The notes: generated by a model from the sequence alone, not told the origin. A DNA stretch of 64,000 nt from Trichoplax sp. H2 (GCA_003344405.1 NOWV01000101.1:124001-188000); one strand, 5' to 3'; positions 1-13,278 are shown, counted from the stretch's first letter. A program made the numbers and translations.

Positions 1-799
<799 letters not shown>

Positions 800-925
800 T
801 TAATTTAAGCTAATTGAATTAAATATGGAGATCAACGGGAAAAATTTTCAAGGAAAATTCGTCCTACTGCTAGCACAAGTAATGTACAGTACGATCATTC
901 ACTATACTATGTACTGTACCTTACA

Positions 926-1179
926 GTGTACAGTACAGTACAGTAGTCGTTGGTCAGCAAGAGTTTGAATGTGCAAAACGACTTGTCATTGCTGTTAGGG
1001 TCACCTCTTTGACGACATGGGTTTGTCTCCTGCTATTGAAGCAATCGCTTCACAGTACAGTACAGTACAGTAGTCGTTGGTCAGCAAGAGTTTGAATGTG
1101 CAAAACGACTTGTCATTGCTGTTAGGGTCACCTCTTTGACGACATGGGTTTGTCTCCTGCTATTGAAGCAATCGCTTCA
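926..1179. repeat. 127-bp tandem duplication, one haplotype only
   Basis: Two adjacent 127-bp units (926-1052 and 1053-1179) are nearly identical. Each starts in CAGTA repeats and ends at GCAATCGCTTCA. The equivalent interval of the second contig (about 2174-2298) has one unit, so this is a copy-number difference between alleles or an assembly error. Confidence 0.85.
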
Positions 1180-1521
1180 CTCAAAGGTATGACCATTTAT
1201 TTTGCACATTCTATTTGTCGTGCTGTAACCTAATACAGTACAGTACAGTACTGTAGTACAGTACTACTAGTTGACTGCGTAGAGATCACGCCACTGGCGT
1301 TGGCCCATCAGGGCGTTACAGGAAGAAAGTACATAGTACTGTACTGTACAGTACCTGTTAATACTGTGCACTGTAGAGGACTGGAGACTTGGCTTACTAT
1401 ACTGTTCAGTCATTGCGCAGAAAAGCTTGGAGTACACGTGATAGCTAGAAGGCCAAAATTGCAAATCTTGCAAGCAATTTCACCACCTAAAGATTCGACA
1501 GTCTTGTATAGTATCGCTTGA
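1069..1521 (+). pseudogene. Coding-like fragments with an apparent frameshift, unassigned
   Basis: From 1069 a frame reads VVGQQEFECAKRLVIAV and then stops making sense at GTTAGGGTCACC. One frame over, GHLFDDMGLSPAIEAIASLK continues to a TAA at 1231. A separate block after a possible acceptor at 1419-1420 reads EKLGVHVIARRPKLQIL and ends at a TGA at 1519-1521. The two halves of the first block would join if one more G were present in GGG. Every copy in the window has the same GGG, so a single read error is unlikely. It could be a decayed gene, a spliced gene I cannot parse, or chance. I do not recognise the family. Confidence 0.25.
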
Positions 1522-1602
1522 CTAGGGATCATTTTCTATTTTACGCTACTTCAAGAGGAAATAAGATTGTCAACTACCTCAAATCAGTCAGAGTCATCCT
1601 AT

Positions 1603-1622
1603 NNNNNNNNNNNNNNNNNNNN
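1603..1622. other. Assembly gap 1 (20 N) with overlapping flanks
   Basis: Exactly 20 N. Sequence right of the gap (1623-2722) repeats 393-1602 almost base for base apart from the 127-bp duplication and small repeat-length changes. The true gap is therefore probably negative: the two contigs overlap. Confidence 0.95.
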
Positions 1623-2763
<1,141 letters not shown>

Positions 2764-2931
2764 ATGGAAGTGCCAACAAGAGTCGTTGCATTGCGATTTT
2801 ATAGGTCTTTGCTTCGTAGTGGAGCTAAATTACGTTATACGGATAGAGATTTCTATCGAAGATTAATTCGAACAGAATTCGAAAAAAATCGAAACCTTAC
2901 TAATCCTAAAGATATCAAATTTCAAATAAAA
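2764..2931 (+). CDS. First exon of LYR-motif protein, duplicate copy next to gap 2
   Basis: Encodes the same 56 residues as 3302-3469. Its second exon falls in the gap at 3055-3074. The interval 2537-3054 (518 bases) matches 3075-3592 at equal length, with one difference noticed near 2723/3261, so this is the same locus assembled twice. Confidence 0.85.
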
Positions 2932-3054
2932 GTATGCCATTACCAATAGTTCGGCTTACTAATGTCCAGTATCTTTGCAATTTTATTTCAACACGTTGAC
3001 AACCTGTGCAATAGCATTATTACTACTGTATAGTTTACGCGTATGCTATTTCAG

Positions 3055-3074
3055 NNNNNNNNNNNNNNNNNNNN
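3055..3074. other. Assembly gap 2 (20 N) with overlapping flanks
   Basis: The 518 bases left of the gap (2537-3054) are repeated at equal length right of it (3075-3592). This is the signature of contigs that overlap but were not merged. Confidence 0.95.
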
Positions 3075-3301
3075 GCAGAAAAGCTTGGAGTACACGTGAT
3101 AGCTAGAAGGCCAAAATTGCAAATCTTGCAAGCAATTTCACCACCTAAAGATTCGACAGTCTTGTATAGTATCGCTTGACTAGGGATCATTTTCTATTTT
3201 ACGCTACTTCAAGAGGAAATAAGATTGTCAACTACCTCAAATCAGTCAGAGTCATCCTATTATACGTCAGAAATTGAATCAATTTGAGCCAAGCTTGTGG
3301 A

Positions 3302-3646
3302 ATGGAAGTGCCAACAAGAGTCGTTGCATTGCGATTTTATAGGTCTTTGCTTCGTAGTGGAGCTAAATTACGTTATACGGATAGAGATTTCTATCGAAGA
3401 TTAATTCGAACAGAATTCGAAAAAAATCGAAACCTTACTAATCCTAAAGATATCAAATTTCAAATAAAAGTATGCCATTACCAATAGTTCGGCTTACTAA
3501 TGTCCAGTATCTTTGCAATTTTATTTCAACACGTTGACAACCTGTGCAATAGCATTATTACTACTGTATAGTTTACGCGTATGCTATTTCAGTTCGTGTT
3601 GTATGATAGGACAAGGCCCCTATGTGAATCAATCAATTCGACCTGA
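3302..3646 (+). CDS. LYR-motif mitochondrial microprotein, relative of the human MIEF1 upstream-ORF protein
   Basis: Two exons, 3302-3469 and 3593-3646, joined at a phase-0 GT-AG intron of 123 bases, give 73 aa. The first ATG is preceded by an in-frame TGA, which fixes the start. Residues 11-14 (RFYRSLLR context) form the LYR-type motif, and LRYTDRDFYRRLIR then matches the most conserved part of the human MIEF1 uORF protein (about 70 aa). Exon 2 adds FVLYDRTRPLCESINST, fitting that protein's C-terminus. In humans this protein sits with MALSU1 and mitochondrial acyl carrier protein on the immature mitoribosomal large subunit. The same role here is inference. I see no MIEF1 (MiD51) coding sequence downstream, so it looks like a stand-alone gene. 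Confidence 0.8.
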
Positions 3647-6389
3647 AATAGTGTACTTATGCTATACTTTATTAATATTCAGTGGTTCCACCAAGTCCTA
3701 ACGTAGGTATAATAATAGATAAGTTGCAAAATTTTACTAAACCTTATACAGAATACCCTATAGGATCACGCTAGGATACATGTCTAAAGGGTTGTTATAA
3801 TATAATGCATCACTTCGCTATGTCAATTTACTATTGCCTTTCGAACGCTACATCTTTCCATTATGAAATGGATCCTGTGAGCGAATAGTAAGCATATTTT
3901 CAAAAGGAATGGTCGTCCGGTTTACAAAGCTTTAAAACTCATAGTATGGAAGTGAAATTGAATACGATATTTTCTCTTGAATTCCTATTTGAGATTGCAA
4001 ACATACCAAATTATTACCCACTTAAACAGTCAAAATTTGTGATTCTTATGAAGTTAATTACGTAATTATCTAAACTGTTCACTTAAACTGTATTAACTCT
4101 AGGAGCAAATGCCCTTTAGGGTACTGTAAGCATAATGCACAGCACAACAAAAGTATTATAAAGATATTGTACTGTATGGTTAATTTTATTAACGTTGTCC
4201 TGATATTAAAACCCTTGCGACCATAAGTAAATACTATTGGTTCTACCTCAATGCAATAATATCTTTCACTATTGTAAATCTTAATATTAAAGCAACTTTT
4301 CTACAGCGCTTTACCTCATAAACTAACTTTTCGAATATTTATTATCCCAGAAAGCAAAGTTCCTATGTAATAGAAGCTTGAATGGCCTGATATAGAGATT
4401 TTACTAGTTGATAATTCAAGCAGGTAATGATTAACTAAATCTTTATTTCTAAAGTTTCATAGCTTGAACTCATTAAACGCTAAACTTAACTTAGGCCGAG
4501 TAATATTTGTAATCTGAATTAGTACGGTATATATAGATTAAGTTTTTAATGGCATATGAATCACCTACTTAACTACTTATGTTTTCATAGATTTATGCAT
4601 TAAAACATTACACCTAAAAGATGAAACCGAACATTAATGGCAAGATATCAATACATAGTTAAATTTACCAATGGTGTATTTACTGGCGGAGTTCTTATGG
4701 TTTTCCTGTATTGACACATGCCTAGGACAGTAACTAAACCGACAATAAAATCTATCACAGGTCGCCAATACTATACTTGCGATAGAATAACATAAAATAA
4801 GTTATAACTATATACTGCATATACAGTGCAAATTCCTGGATTAGTAATTGTAATTTCATTACTGTTATATACTTATTATTGACATGCATTGCAATTGCTT
4901 TATAATCAAATTATTTTGTATGAAATGATAAAAGGCATATAAGACTAGAACGATATACTCGTACGTATGTGGTGTATACGAGTATACCTGACCAATGTCA
5001 TCGTAGTGTGCTAGGCTTGTATTATAGTAATATAGTTTGTATACATGTCCATCATTATTGGTTGCCATGATCTATGCAATGCTAGAATCGGGCAGAAGTA
5101 CTTTACAATGCATTACATTATATTAATATACGCGTATGTTATAAATATATCTGTAAGTATGTAAGCGTTGCACAGAATACTGCCCTCCACATCAATAAGA
5201 ATAGCGCTTTTGATATGGATCTCACATTGACACTCAGTGAATATAACAATTATAAGAAATCGTAAAATTGAAACTAAGTCACTAAAATTAATACCAAGTA
5301 GTATCTCAATACAATCTTGCTGTAGAACAGTTCTTGGAATCTGCAACAAACTACAGTATTTATATTGCAGTCTTATAGCAAATGCCTTTTATAAGACATA
5401 ATTATGCGATGCAAAATAAATAATCTCATTTTATACCTCGCTTAAAGGAATCAATCAATTCTTGCACTCTAAATGATAACGACAGTATCTACCCTAACCC
5501 TAACATTGTGCACTACCTGAAAACTATTATAATTCAACTAAACTGCATGTGAGTTTCATCTAATACCTAGAATTAGCTGTTCTGCAATAGCTAGAACGAT
5601 CGATCGATCTGATGGTTGTAACTTTAGGCAGTCATCACTGATTTGAAACTCGCTCTGTGTAAGATATCCGAACTATTGTAATAACAGCCAAAAACCGAAC
5701 CTCTGACACTCCTACCAAAGACTACAAATAAAGTAAGGGGAATTTCATAGCACAACTATGAAAACACTTTATAAAGTACTTGATGGTTCACCTTTTAAAA
5801 GTGAGATTTTATCTATTATGCTGATTATGTCCTTCCTACTGTAAAACGTTTACTGTATGCAAATAGAATAGGAGCAGGTTTCTAGCGCCGATTTTAGTAA
5901 CATCGCCAATAGTCTTACACTATTTGTGTACGTTACTCAATGAGTTTAGGCTTAGTACTTTTCTCTATCAGTTGTACTGTACAACAGTAATTCAATAAAA
6001 ACACTACCTTTTCGTAGAGTTGGAATTTATATATAAAATTTTATAAACTTCTTAATATGCTTATTAGCACCGAGTAATATTTGCTGAAGCAAAATACTGC
6101 GGCATTTTTCATGTATTTGAATAAACCATCTACCTACGCTAATTGCAAATATGACAATAGCAAGCCATAAAAAATTGCAAAAGTGTACCGGAGCTTTGAC
6201 CAGTATCTATACTCCAGTTACGTCATAATGGCACGTATTATAATCATCTAATATAGCACAAATATGTAATACCTCAGACAGTTAAAAATGTAGCTTATGA
6301 AGTGGTAATGGAATAGAAATATAAATAACGAGATAATGATAAAGTTAAGCATTGCACTGCATCATAAGTAATCTTCCGGAATGACAACA
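3647..6389. other. Intergenic, no gene recognised
   Basis: 2.7 kb of AT-rich DNA with many stops in all frames. Short open frames near 4865-5068 and 5113-5349 (minus) show no family resemblance. It holds a short CCCTAA tract at 5490-5504 and a GATC run near 5597-5610. Confidence 0.6.
5490..5504. repeat. Short telomere-like CCCTAA tract
   Basis: TACCCTAACCCTAAC holds about two and a half units of the animal telomere hexamer, read as CCCTAA on the plus strand. A similar TTAGGG tract lies at 58885-58900 in the opposite orientation. Confidence 0.7.
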
Positions 6390-8403
6390 TTAGTCTGTTT
6401 TCCATGCATAGTCAAGAAATTGCATAATTTTCTCATATAATGTAAAGACAATAGCAACATCCAGGCAAACACGTCCAAGGCGAGGAGTTGTACCTTTATA
6501 GAATCTATCGAAATTGCGGATACAAACGGTTAGTTAGTACAGCAACTTAATCATCCTCATGTTATCACTATAGATGAGAAAGAGTAACTTACGCGAAGAA
6601 ACCTTCATTTCTTGCAATCTTTTGGACACAGTCGACAAATCCCTTATATTTGTGAGCATCGAGACCCTGAATTTTAAAAAGAAGACGTAAGAATTTGTAT
6701 CATAAATAGTGGTTTAGCACAATACGTATATAGTACCTGCATTCTAGTTTTTACGACATCAAGCGGGGTATTTCCAAAGACACTAGCAGCACCAGCGATA
6801 AATCCACTAGTAAACGTTTGCCAAATCTTAGCTTTTTCTTTGGAATCTCCCTGTAAGTACGACTTGATCCGGTTATAAACGAAAAAGCGTATCATTTGGT
6901 TGGAACCCTGCTTCAATATTGTCGCAGTTAAGCCTTGATATGTTCCTCGAAATCCTGTGTTTATCAATTAAAAGTATATAATTAATGACTCAAGACTTAT
7001 GAAACTGTTTAAATATATGAGATATGAACTACGATTGAAGTTTATAATATAAATTTTTGACGCGAGTGTCATTTTAAGCAAGACATATTATGGTGATAAT
7101 AGGCATTAGGTACATGTAGGTAATCAAGGGTTTACCTTCCTCTCTTACAATAGTTCTAACACCATGAAAGAACCCTTTATACTTTGGATTTGGTTGAGTT
7201 TGATCGTGAATAAACTTAACTTTTACAGTCTCCATAGGACAAACAATTAATATTGCTTCACCAACACCTGCACCTAAACCACATAACAGCGTTCTACCGC
7301 CACTTAGATTACCCTTTTCATCGACTAGGCGATTTCTCAAAAATTCATACACGGAAAACCTGTATGGAAAATGAGGTACTATAAACGTACATATACAAGT
7401 AGTACCGATTATAGAATCGGTAAGCAGAAATAAACCTTAACAATGCTACTTTCAATTATCATGCACTCCTCATTTACCTCACAGATGCCTTGGGTATAGA
7501 ACCATATAATAAAGAGCTTAATCCTCGATATAAGCCTAGGAAACCATGATTCTTGACAGTTACTTTAACACAATCTATAGGTCCTTTATACTGCGGTTTC
7601 GCTGAACGCTCATCTAATTGTAACTGTGTCTTGACGTATTCTGTAGGAAATGTTATACATATCTCCAGACCACCAGCAATTCCACCTGCATATTAATAAT
7701 ACAGAATATACATCGATTAGAAACTTTGCAATTCCGTACCACGTACATAACCATAGCACCATGATTCAATTTTTCTTGATTGCATATCGTATCACATCTG
7801 TAGCCAATACTAGCCAACGTCACTACTAAGTACACTAAACGGAGGAATTAACTAGTTTATCCAATGGAATGTACAGTGTAATATTGTACTGGATTATCGT
7901 TTCAATTCGGTAGTTTATCCTAATGCCCGTAGGTAATTTTCGAATCGATCGGAGTAGAGACCCCGAGAATCTGATATACTCTCTAGATCGGAGGCGTAAC
8001 GTAATCTTGTAAGGTGTACAGTACAGTACATGTACACTATCCGGCACTGAAGGTACATACAGTACATTACAGTACTGCACAGTACAACGTTTAACTATGA
8101 AAAGTAAATTCACGCCAACAAGTATCAAGCTAATCATAACATTTCAATAACATCATCATGGCGCATTCACCATTACACGGAAGAATTATAGGATCATCAA
8201 TATGATAGCATCATTGGAAATGGACAAGTTGACTAACCTGCCAAGATTGCTTTTACAGGATGCTTTTTCTTGCCTCCAGCGGGAGCAGCCGCTGCTACTA
8301 TATTGCGGCCTAAAAATGGATGAATCTTGTTCTTTGGTGGATTATTAATCAAGTTTTTTTCATTTATTCCAGGTGTGGAAGCCTTGGTCATTAACAGCTC
8401 CAT
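6390..8403 (-). CDS. SLC25A1: Mitochondrial tricarboxylate (citrate) carrier
   Basis: Exchanges mitochondrial citrate for malate across the inner membrane, feeding cytosolic acetyl-CoA. Six exons: 8238-8403, 7478-7685, 7136-7359, 6737-6954, 6593-6666, 6390-6504. All junctions are GT-AG with matching phases; total 1005 nt, 334 aa. The three carrier repeats each show the PX(D/E)XX(K/R) signature: FPTEYVK, CPMETVK and [24 protein letters not shown] and the C-terminal ...WKTD are typical of the citrate carrier rather than other SLC25 members. The N-terminus carries a basic stretch (GGKKKHP) before the first helix. Start is the first ATG, with another at codon 5. Intron 1 is full of CAGTA repeats. 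Head-to-head with the granulin gene, 3.2 kb away. Confidence 0.95.
7996..8092. repeat. CAGTA/TACTG repeat cluster in SLC25A1 intron 1
   Basis: Several interrupted runs of CAGTA and its complement occur, including ACAGTACAGTACATGTAC, which reads almost palindromically. Confidence 0.75.
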
Positions 8404-8916
8404 ATTACACTACAACCTTGCCGTAATATGTAATGTTCTATTAAAAAAAATTGAAAAGCCTGGCGTTAAACCAAACTAAACCGAAGAGGTTAATAAATGA
8501 TTAAGCGCCGAGGCCAAAGGTTTCATAGAAAACTTTGAAATCCCCAAATTCGGTCTTTAATACCCGTGCTGCTATCAGAGCCTACGGTGGCTGCTTCTAC
8601 AGTACAGTACAGACAATTACAATACAATCTGTACGCTCCTTCCTGGCAACTCCCACGTTGATGAACCAAAGCAAACCACGCTGCCCTTTATTACAGTACT
8701 CGGTGTCACTGGCATGGTCGCTCTCTTTTACTACCCGACGGTTATACAGTGTACTGTACTGTAGTACTGTAAGAGCCAGTCATACCACATTACAGTACTG
8801 TACATCACTGGATTGACGTGTACACTGTGTAGTTAAGGTCACAGGCAGCTACGCCTGCTCAGTGTTCACAGTTTGGTTTCAAGTCCTGCGCAGACAGAGC
8901 CAGAGGTAACATGTAG

Positions 8917-9040
8917 CTTAACCCCGAGTAACCCCGAGTTACAGTACAGTACTGCAGCGCTTTAGAATTTTGCTTAACCACCATACTGTAGACGAATTGG
9001 ATTAACCCCAAGTAACCCCGAGTTAGAGTACTGTAGAGTA
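8917..9040. repeat. Paired 11-bp TAACCCCGAGT repeats
   Basis: Two adjacent copies of TAACCCCGAGT lie at about 8918-8939 and two more, one with a base change, at about 9002-9023. Both pairs are followed by CAGTA-type sequence. The two blocks look like an 84-bp duplication. Confidence 0.6.
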
Positions 9041-9783
9041 CTATAGAATACATAAAAGAAAGAAACCACAGTAGAAAATTAAATTAATTAGATTAAAATT
9101 GTCGTGGATCAAAGATATAATCCATCAACACTAAAAATAGCTTCAATTTAGCGCTAACTCTGAATGAAATACTATACTATAAATATTGTATAGGGTTACG
9201 CTTGATGATTTTCTTTTATTTTCTACCTATTGAATCTGACCATCGAGGTAGAAAGACTTTATTTTTCACCTTTAATATTATTATTACCAGTTCAATCTGG
9301 TTCAATGAACTTATTGTGTACAATTGCAAATTACTGTACTGTACAGTATAATTAATTAATTAATTACAGTGTACACTGCGTTACAAATTGGCTTACCAGG
9401 AAGAGTTGGTGTGCATGTTTTAGGGTTAACCATGGACGTACGTACGGTACAGTAGTTACTCATAAACAGTATTATACTGTACGAGTATGTTAATATGTTC
9501 TACTGCTTCTTATATTTTCCAATTGTCAATAAAACAGATAGACTTGTCGCAATTGGTTTAAAAAAGCTTACAATGCAAAACAATGTCCATTGTAGAGTAT
9601 AATAGCATTTAGCATTTACTGTACTGTATTCTTTCAGTACACTACAGCACAGTACACAATCAGAATCAGAATCTCTGATCACATGATGCAATAGAAAGCT
9701 TCTCCTTCTCCTGCTCCCGTGACGCGAATAAAAAGCGAAAAATTGCATGATAGTCACGAGTCTCATTATTTAGCTCATCAGAC

Positions 9784-9940
9784 ACAGTACAGTACAGTAA
9801 CTGTACCCGTACTGTGCTGTACAGTACTGTACAGTACAGTGCTCTTCTACTGTACTGTAAGTGTACTGTACTGTACTGTAAAACTGTACAGTGTACAGTA
9901 CTGTACAGTACAGTACTCACTCTACAGTACAGTACTTCAA
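9784..9940. repeat. Long CAGTA/TACTG palindromic cluster
   Basis: About 150 bp built almost entirely from the pentamers CAGTA and TACTG in alternating orientation (TACTGTACAGTA modules). Because both strands read alike, it could fold into hairpins or cruciforms. It is one of the densest clusters in the window. Confidence 0.85.
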
Positions 9941-11612
9941 TACGGTGCGTTGATTGCATGATATTTAAATACGGTTAAACAAATAACGCCGAGAAGTCTT
10001 TTATGTCTATAGTGTCTGAAGAATTTATCATTTTGGATTAAGTTAAAGCAAGTATTTCTTGTCGAGCCAACTTAGCTGAAAGAAAGCTTGAAGCCTAGAA
10101 AAATTTGTAAGTTTAAAAAAATTAGACAGCTATAATATTATAATCCATCAATGCTTTAGGAGAGTGAAAGTTTTATCATTGTACTGTGCTCAGTGCTCAC
10201 GCTCAAATATTAGCAATCTTGATATCTTTTTTTGTAAAGTTTTTGCAAAGCATCAGTGCAGTGCTGTCAGGGTTGAGTGCAATGATATTGAAAATGTCTG
10301 TTAATTCCTGGATAGAAAGAGAAATGGGATCATAGCTAGGTCTAGGACTATCGAATTACGAATATTGTTGCTCATAAGCTAGCAATTAGGAAATGAAAAT
10401 AGTCGTCATTATGAACCGTTTGATGTGAGCATCGAAGCAGAGCTGCTTCGATATTTTCCTTTTACTGTATACAAAAAGCAAAATGAATTGAGTAGTCATC
10501 GAATATACCAACTTTAGCAATAATCATAGCCTGTTCTAACATACTGTACTGACGTTAGAAGTAATAAATTAACTTGTAACTACACCAACTGCTGATTGGA
10601 GATGGAGCACTCGATCGCATTCATCACCTTTCCGATCAAACCTTGTTAGTAAGTCATAAATACATGATCCTTCGATGAACTAGTACTGTACAGTGTACAG
10701 TACACAACAGCAAGGAAACATACTCAAAACAGACTCTACACACTGGTGTACTACTGTACAGTATTGTACTTTCTATCAGCATTTACGGTACTGTAACACG
10801 TAGAGTTTTTTCTTAACTCTATGACTGCACTGTACAGTACAGTATGATGTCATCTTAACTGTACGGTGTGTGAATCACGCGAAGCGACTGAATCGAACCA
10901 AACGTTCTTAGTACGCTACGTTACCATAGAGCCGAGCTTCTGACAAGAATGTGATGCTAGTAAATTAATTAATAGGATATAGAAAGATTTGACCGTACAG
11001 TATATGGAATCTTTTGACGATACTAATACTTGCAAACTACTGGAATAGTGAAGCAATTGATTACCTTAAAAAGTAAAATAAAATGAAACTAAACTTACTT
11101 ACTTGTCTTCACCATGTGTAAAATCAGCACAGTACCATTGACTGAATATCAATATCTATAACGAGAATCCTAGTACAGCCATTTAGCGTTAGCGTACGGC
11201 CTTTGTCATAATTTACAAGTATGTACGTATTGTACTTGGTATGATTTATGATCACTAAAATTAAACCTAACCGTATCGATTTAAACATTAAAGCGGCAAT
11301 CTTCTACAATACATTTCTTAATATACGCATTGAGTAGTGATTGATTGTACCGGCACTGTTGGTTGCACAGTTTCATAAGAATACTTAAATTGATCGATGA
11401 AATTAAATTAATAATTCATTACATGTTATTATAATCAATATTACTACGGAGAACAGTTCACTTTTTGCCTATTAGATGACAATGCTTCTACTCTGATCAT
11501 TGTATTTCACTGTGCTAAACTATGAATCTGAATCCCATGCAGTATGTGTGTAATACTATAATAGTTCGCAGATTTAAAAGTGTTTTCCTTACTCTTTCCT
11601 TTTATCAGGATA

Positions 11613-13130
11613 ATGAAGACCATTTTAATAACATTAGCCGCTGTCTTAGTGGTTGTTAATGCTGCCGTTTGTCCAGGTGGGCAATCTGAATGTCCAGCTG
11701 GTACTACCTGCTGCAACCTAGGTAGTGGTCAGTATGGATGCTGTCCATTCCCTAACGCTACATGTTGCGCGGATCACGAACACTGCTGCCCTGGTGGATA
11801 CACATGCAATACTGGTGCTGGCACTTGCCAAGTAGGTACTACAGTAATTACTATGCGAAAGAAAATTCCAGCTACACCTGCTCCTGCCAAGAATGGAGTA
11901 TGTCCTGATGGTCAGTCTGAATGCCCGACTGGAACAACCTGTTGTATATCAGCCTCTGGTGCTTACGGTTGCTGCCCATTCCCTAATGCAAGTTGCTGCT
12001 CAGATAAAGAACACTGCTGCCCAAGTGGTTATACATGTGATGTTTCAGCTGGTACATGTACAATGGGTCCCTTGCAATTACCTATGTATGCTAGATTTGA
12101 TGCTAAAAAAAATAACAAAAAGGTAAAGGTTAGCCAACCAGCTAGTAATGGAGTTTGCCCAGATGGTACTTCGGAATGCCCAGTAGGTACTACATGCTGC
12201 AAGTCAGCTTCTGGTTCGTATGGTTGTTGCCCATACCCCAATGCTACTTGCTGCTCCGATATGGAACACTGCTGTCCTAGTGGCTTTACTTGTGATGTTA
12301 GCGGTGGTACCTGCCAAATGGGTACTGTAAAATTGCCTATGTTCGCTAAATTATCACCAAAAAAGGTCAAAGCTCCAGCAGCTAACGGTGTTTGCCCCGA
12401 CGGTATCTCTGAATGCCCTAGCGGTACCACTTGCTGTAAATTAGTATCAGGATCATATGGATGCTGTCCTTATCCCAACGCTGTTTGCTGTTCCGATCAT
12501 GAGCATTGTTGTCCTAGTGGATACACATGCAATGTTGGTGCTGGTACGTGCCGAGCAGGTAACATCGAAGTGCCCATGTTTGCCAAATTTTCCGTCAAGA
12601 AAGTAAAAACTCCAGCATCTAATGGTGTCTGTGCTGATGGCCAATCAGAATGCCCTGCAGGCACAACATGTTGCAAATTAGCTTCCGGCAGTTACGGCTG
12701 TTGCCCATATCCAAATGCTACCTGTTGCTCCGATAACGAACATTGCTGCCCTGGCGGATATACATGTAATGTTGGTGCTGGAACTTGCTCCATGGGTACT
12801 ATCAAGCTACCAATGCTAACTAAAATTCCAGTTATGAAGCGTGCCCCAAGCCCAAAGAATGGAATGTGCCCTGGTGGTCAGTCCGAGTGTCCATCAGGAA
12901 CTACATGCTGCAAACTAGGATCCGGCTCTTATGGTTGCTGCCCTTTCCCTAATGCAACTTGCTGCTCCGATATGGAACATTGTTGTCCATCAGGATTCAC
13001 TTGCAATACCGGTGCTGGTACGTGCTCGTTGGGCAAGATAGAACTACCAATGTTTGCCCGAATCTCTGCCAAGAAAGTCGAGAAGTCTAAAAAACCCAAG
13101 AAAAACTTCTTCAACATGTTTATTTTGTAA
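11613..13130 (+). CDS. GRN: Secreted granulin precursor with six granulin domains
   Basis: 505 aa in one uninterrupted coding exon. Residues 1-18 are a signal peptide (hydrophobic core ITLAAVLVVV, likely cleavage after VNA). Six granulin domains of about 53 residues follow at roughly 20-72, 97-149, 182-234, 261-313, 340-392 and 419-471. Each has 12 cysteines in the GTTCC..YGCCPxPNA.CC.D.EHCCP pattern. The five linkers and tail are about 25-32 residues, basic, and several repeat an LPMFA(K/R) motif followed by KK or KR. Animal progranulins are secreted, lysosome-related growth factors cut into single granulins; the same processing here is inference. The ATG at 11613 lies just after a pyrimidine-AG stretch. 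An in-frame GTG upstream was not used. Confidence 0.93.
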   Translation: MKTILITLAAVLVVVNAAVCPGGQSECPAGTTCCNLGSGQYGCCPFPNATCCADHEHCCPGGYTCNTGAGTCQVGTTVITMRKKIPATPAPAKNGVCPDGQSECPTGTTCCISASGAYGCCPFPNASCCSDKEHCCPSGYTCDVSAGTCTMGPLQLPMYARFDAKKNNKKVKVSQPASNGVCPDGTSECPVGTTCCKSASGSYGCCPYPNATCCSDMEHCCPSGFTCDVSGGTCQMGTVKLPMFAKLSPKKVKAPAANGVCPDGISECPSGTTCCKLVSGSYGCCPYPNAVCCSDHEHCCPSGYTCNVGAGTCRAGNIEVPMFAKFSVKKVKTPASNGVCADGQSECPAGTTCCKLASGSYGCCPYPNATCCSDNEHCCPGGYTCNVGAGTCSMGTIKLPMLTKIPVMKRAPSPKNGMCPGGQSECPSGTTCCKLGSGSYGCCPFPNATCCSDMEHCCPSGFTCNTGAGTCSLGKIELPMFARISAKKVEKSKKPKKNFFNMFIL

Positions 13131-13272
13131 ATTAGATCTTAATTGTGTCATTTGTGAACTACCGGCTATTAGGCTGTAGCAAAGTAAATTCATTCCTTAA
13201 AATCTTGCAAAAGTAGTAGATATTTTGTGATTGTAATGCAAAATTCTATGCTGTAGTACTGGCTATGACTAA

Positions 13273-13278
13273 AATAAA
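13273..13278 (+). terminator. Likely polyadenylation signal of the granulin gene
   Basis: AATAAA lies 143 bases after the granulin stop codon, the first canonical signal downstream. Confidence 0.6.

Larger units (their letters stand above)
8404..11612. other. Repeat-rich divergent spacer between SLC25A1 and the granulin gene
   Basis: No gene recognised. Open frames here (for example 8535-8816 and 9719-9961) are created by CAGTA repeats and translate to YCTVQYSTV-like strings. CAGTA clusters occur at about 8599-8622, 8742-8806, 8940-8954, 9330-9350, 9617-9656, 9784-9940, 10683-10770 and 10829-10844. A hairpin with 10-bp arms (ATCGAAGCAG..CTGCTTCGAT) lies at 10431-10452. The granulin 5' region ends in a pyrimidine-rich stretch and AG at 11607-11608, which may be the acceptor of a 5'-UTR intron. 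Confidence 0.6.

Noticed and set aside
9666-9961. Open frames encoding Tyr-Cys-Thr-Val-Gln repeats (also near 37904-38526, 42267-42549, 60914-61505)
   Set aside because: They are read from CAGTA/TACTG tracts, which stay open in several frames on both strands. No homology, start context or splice support.
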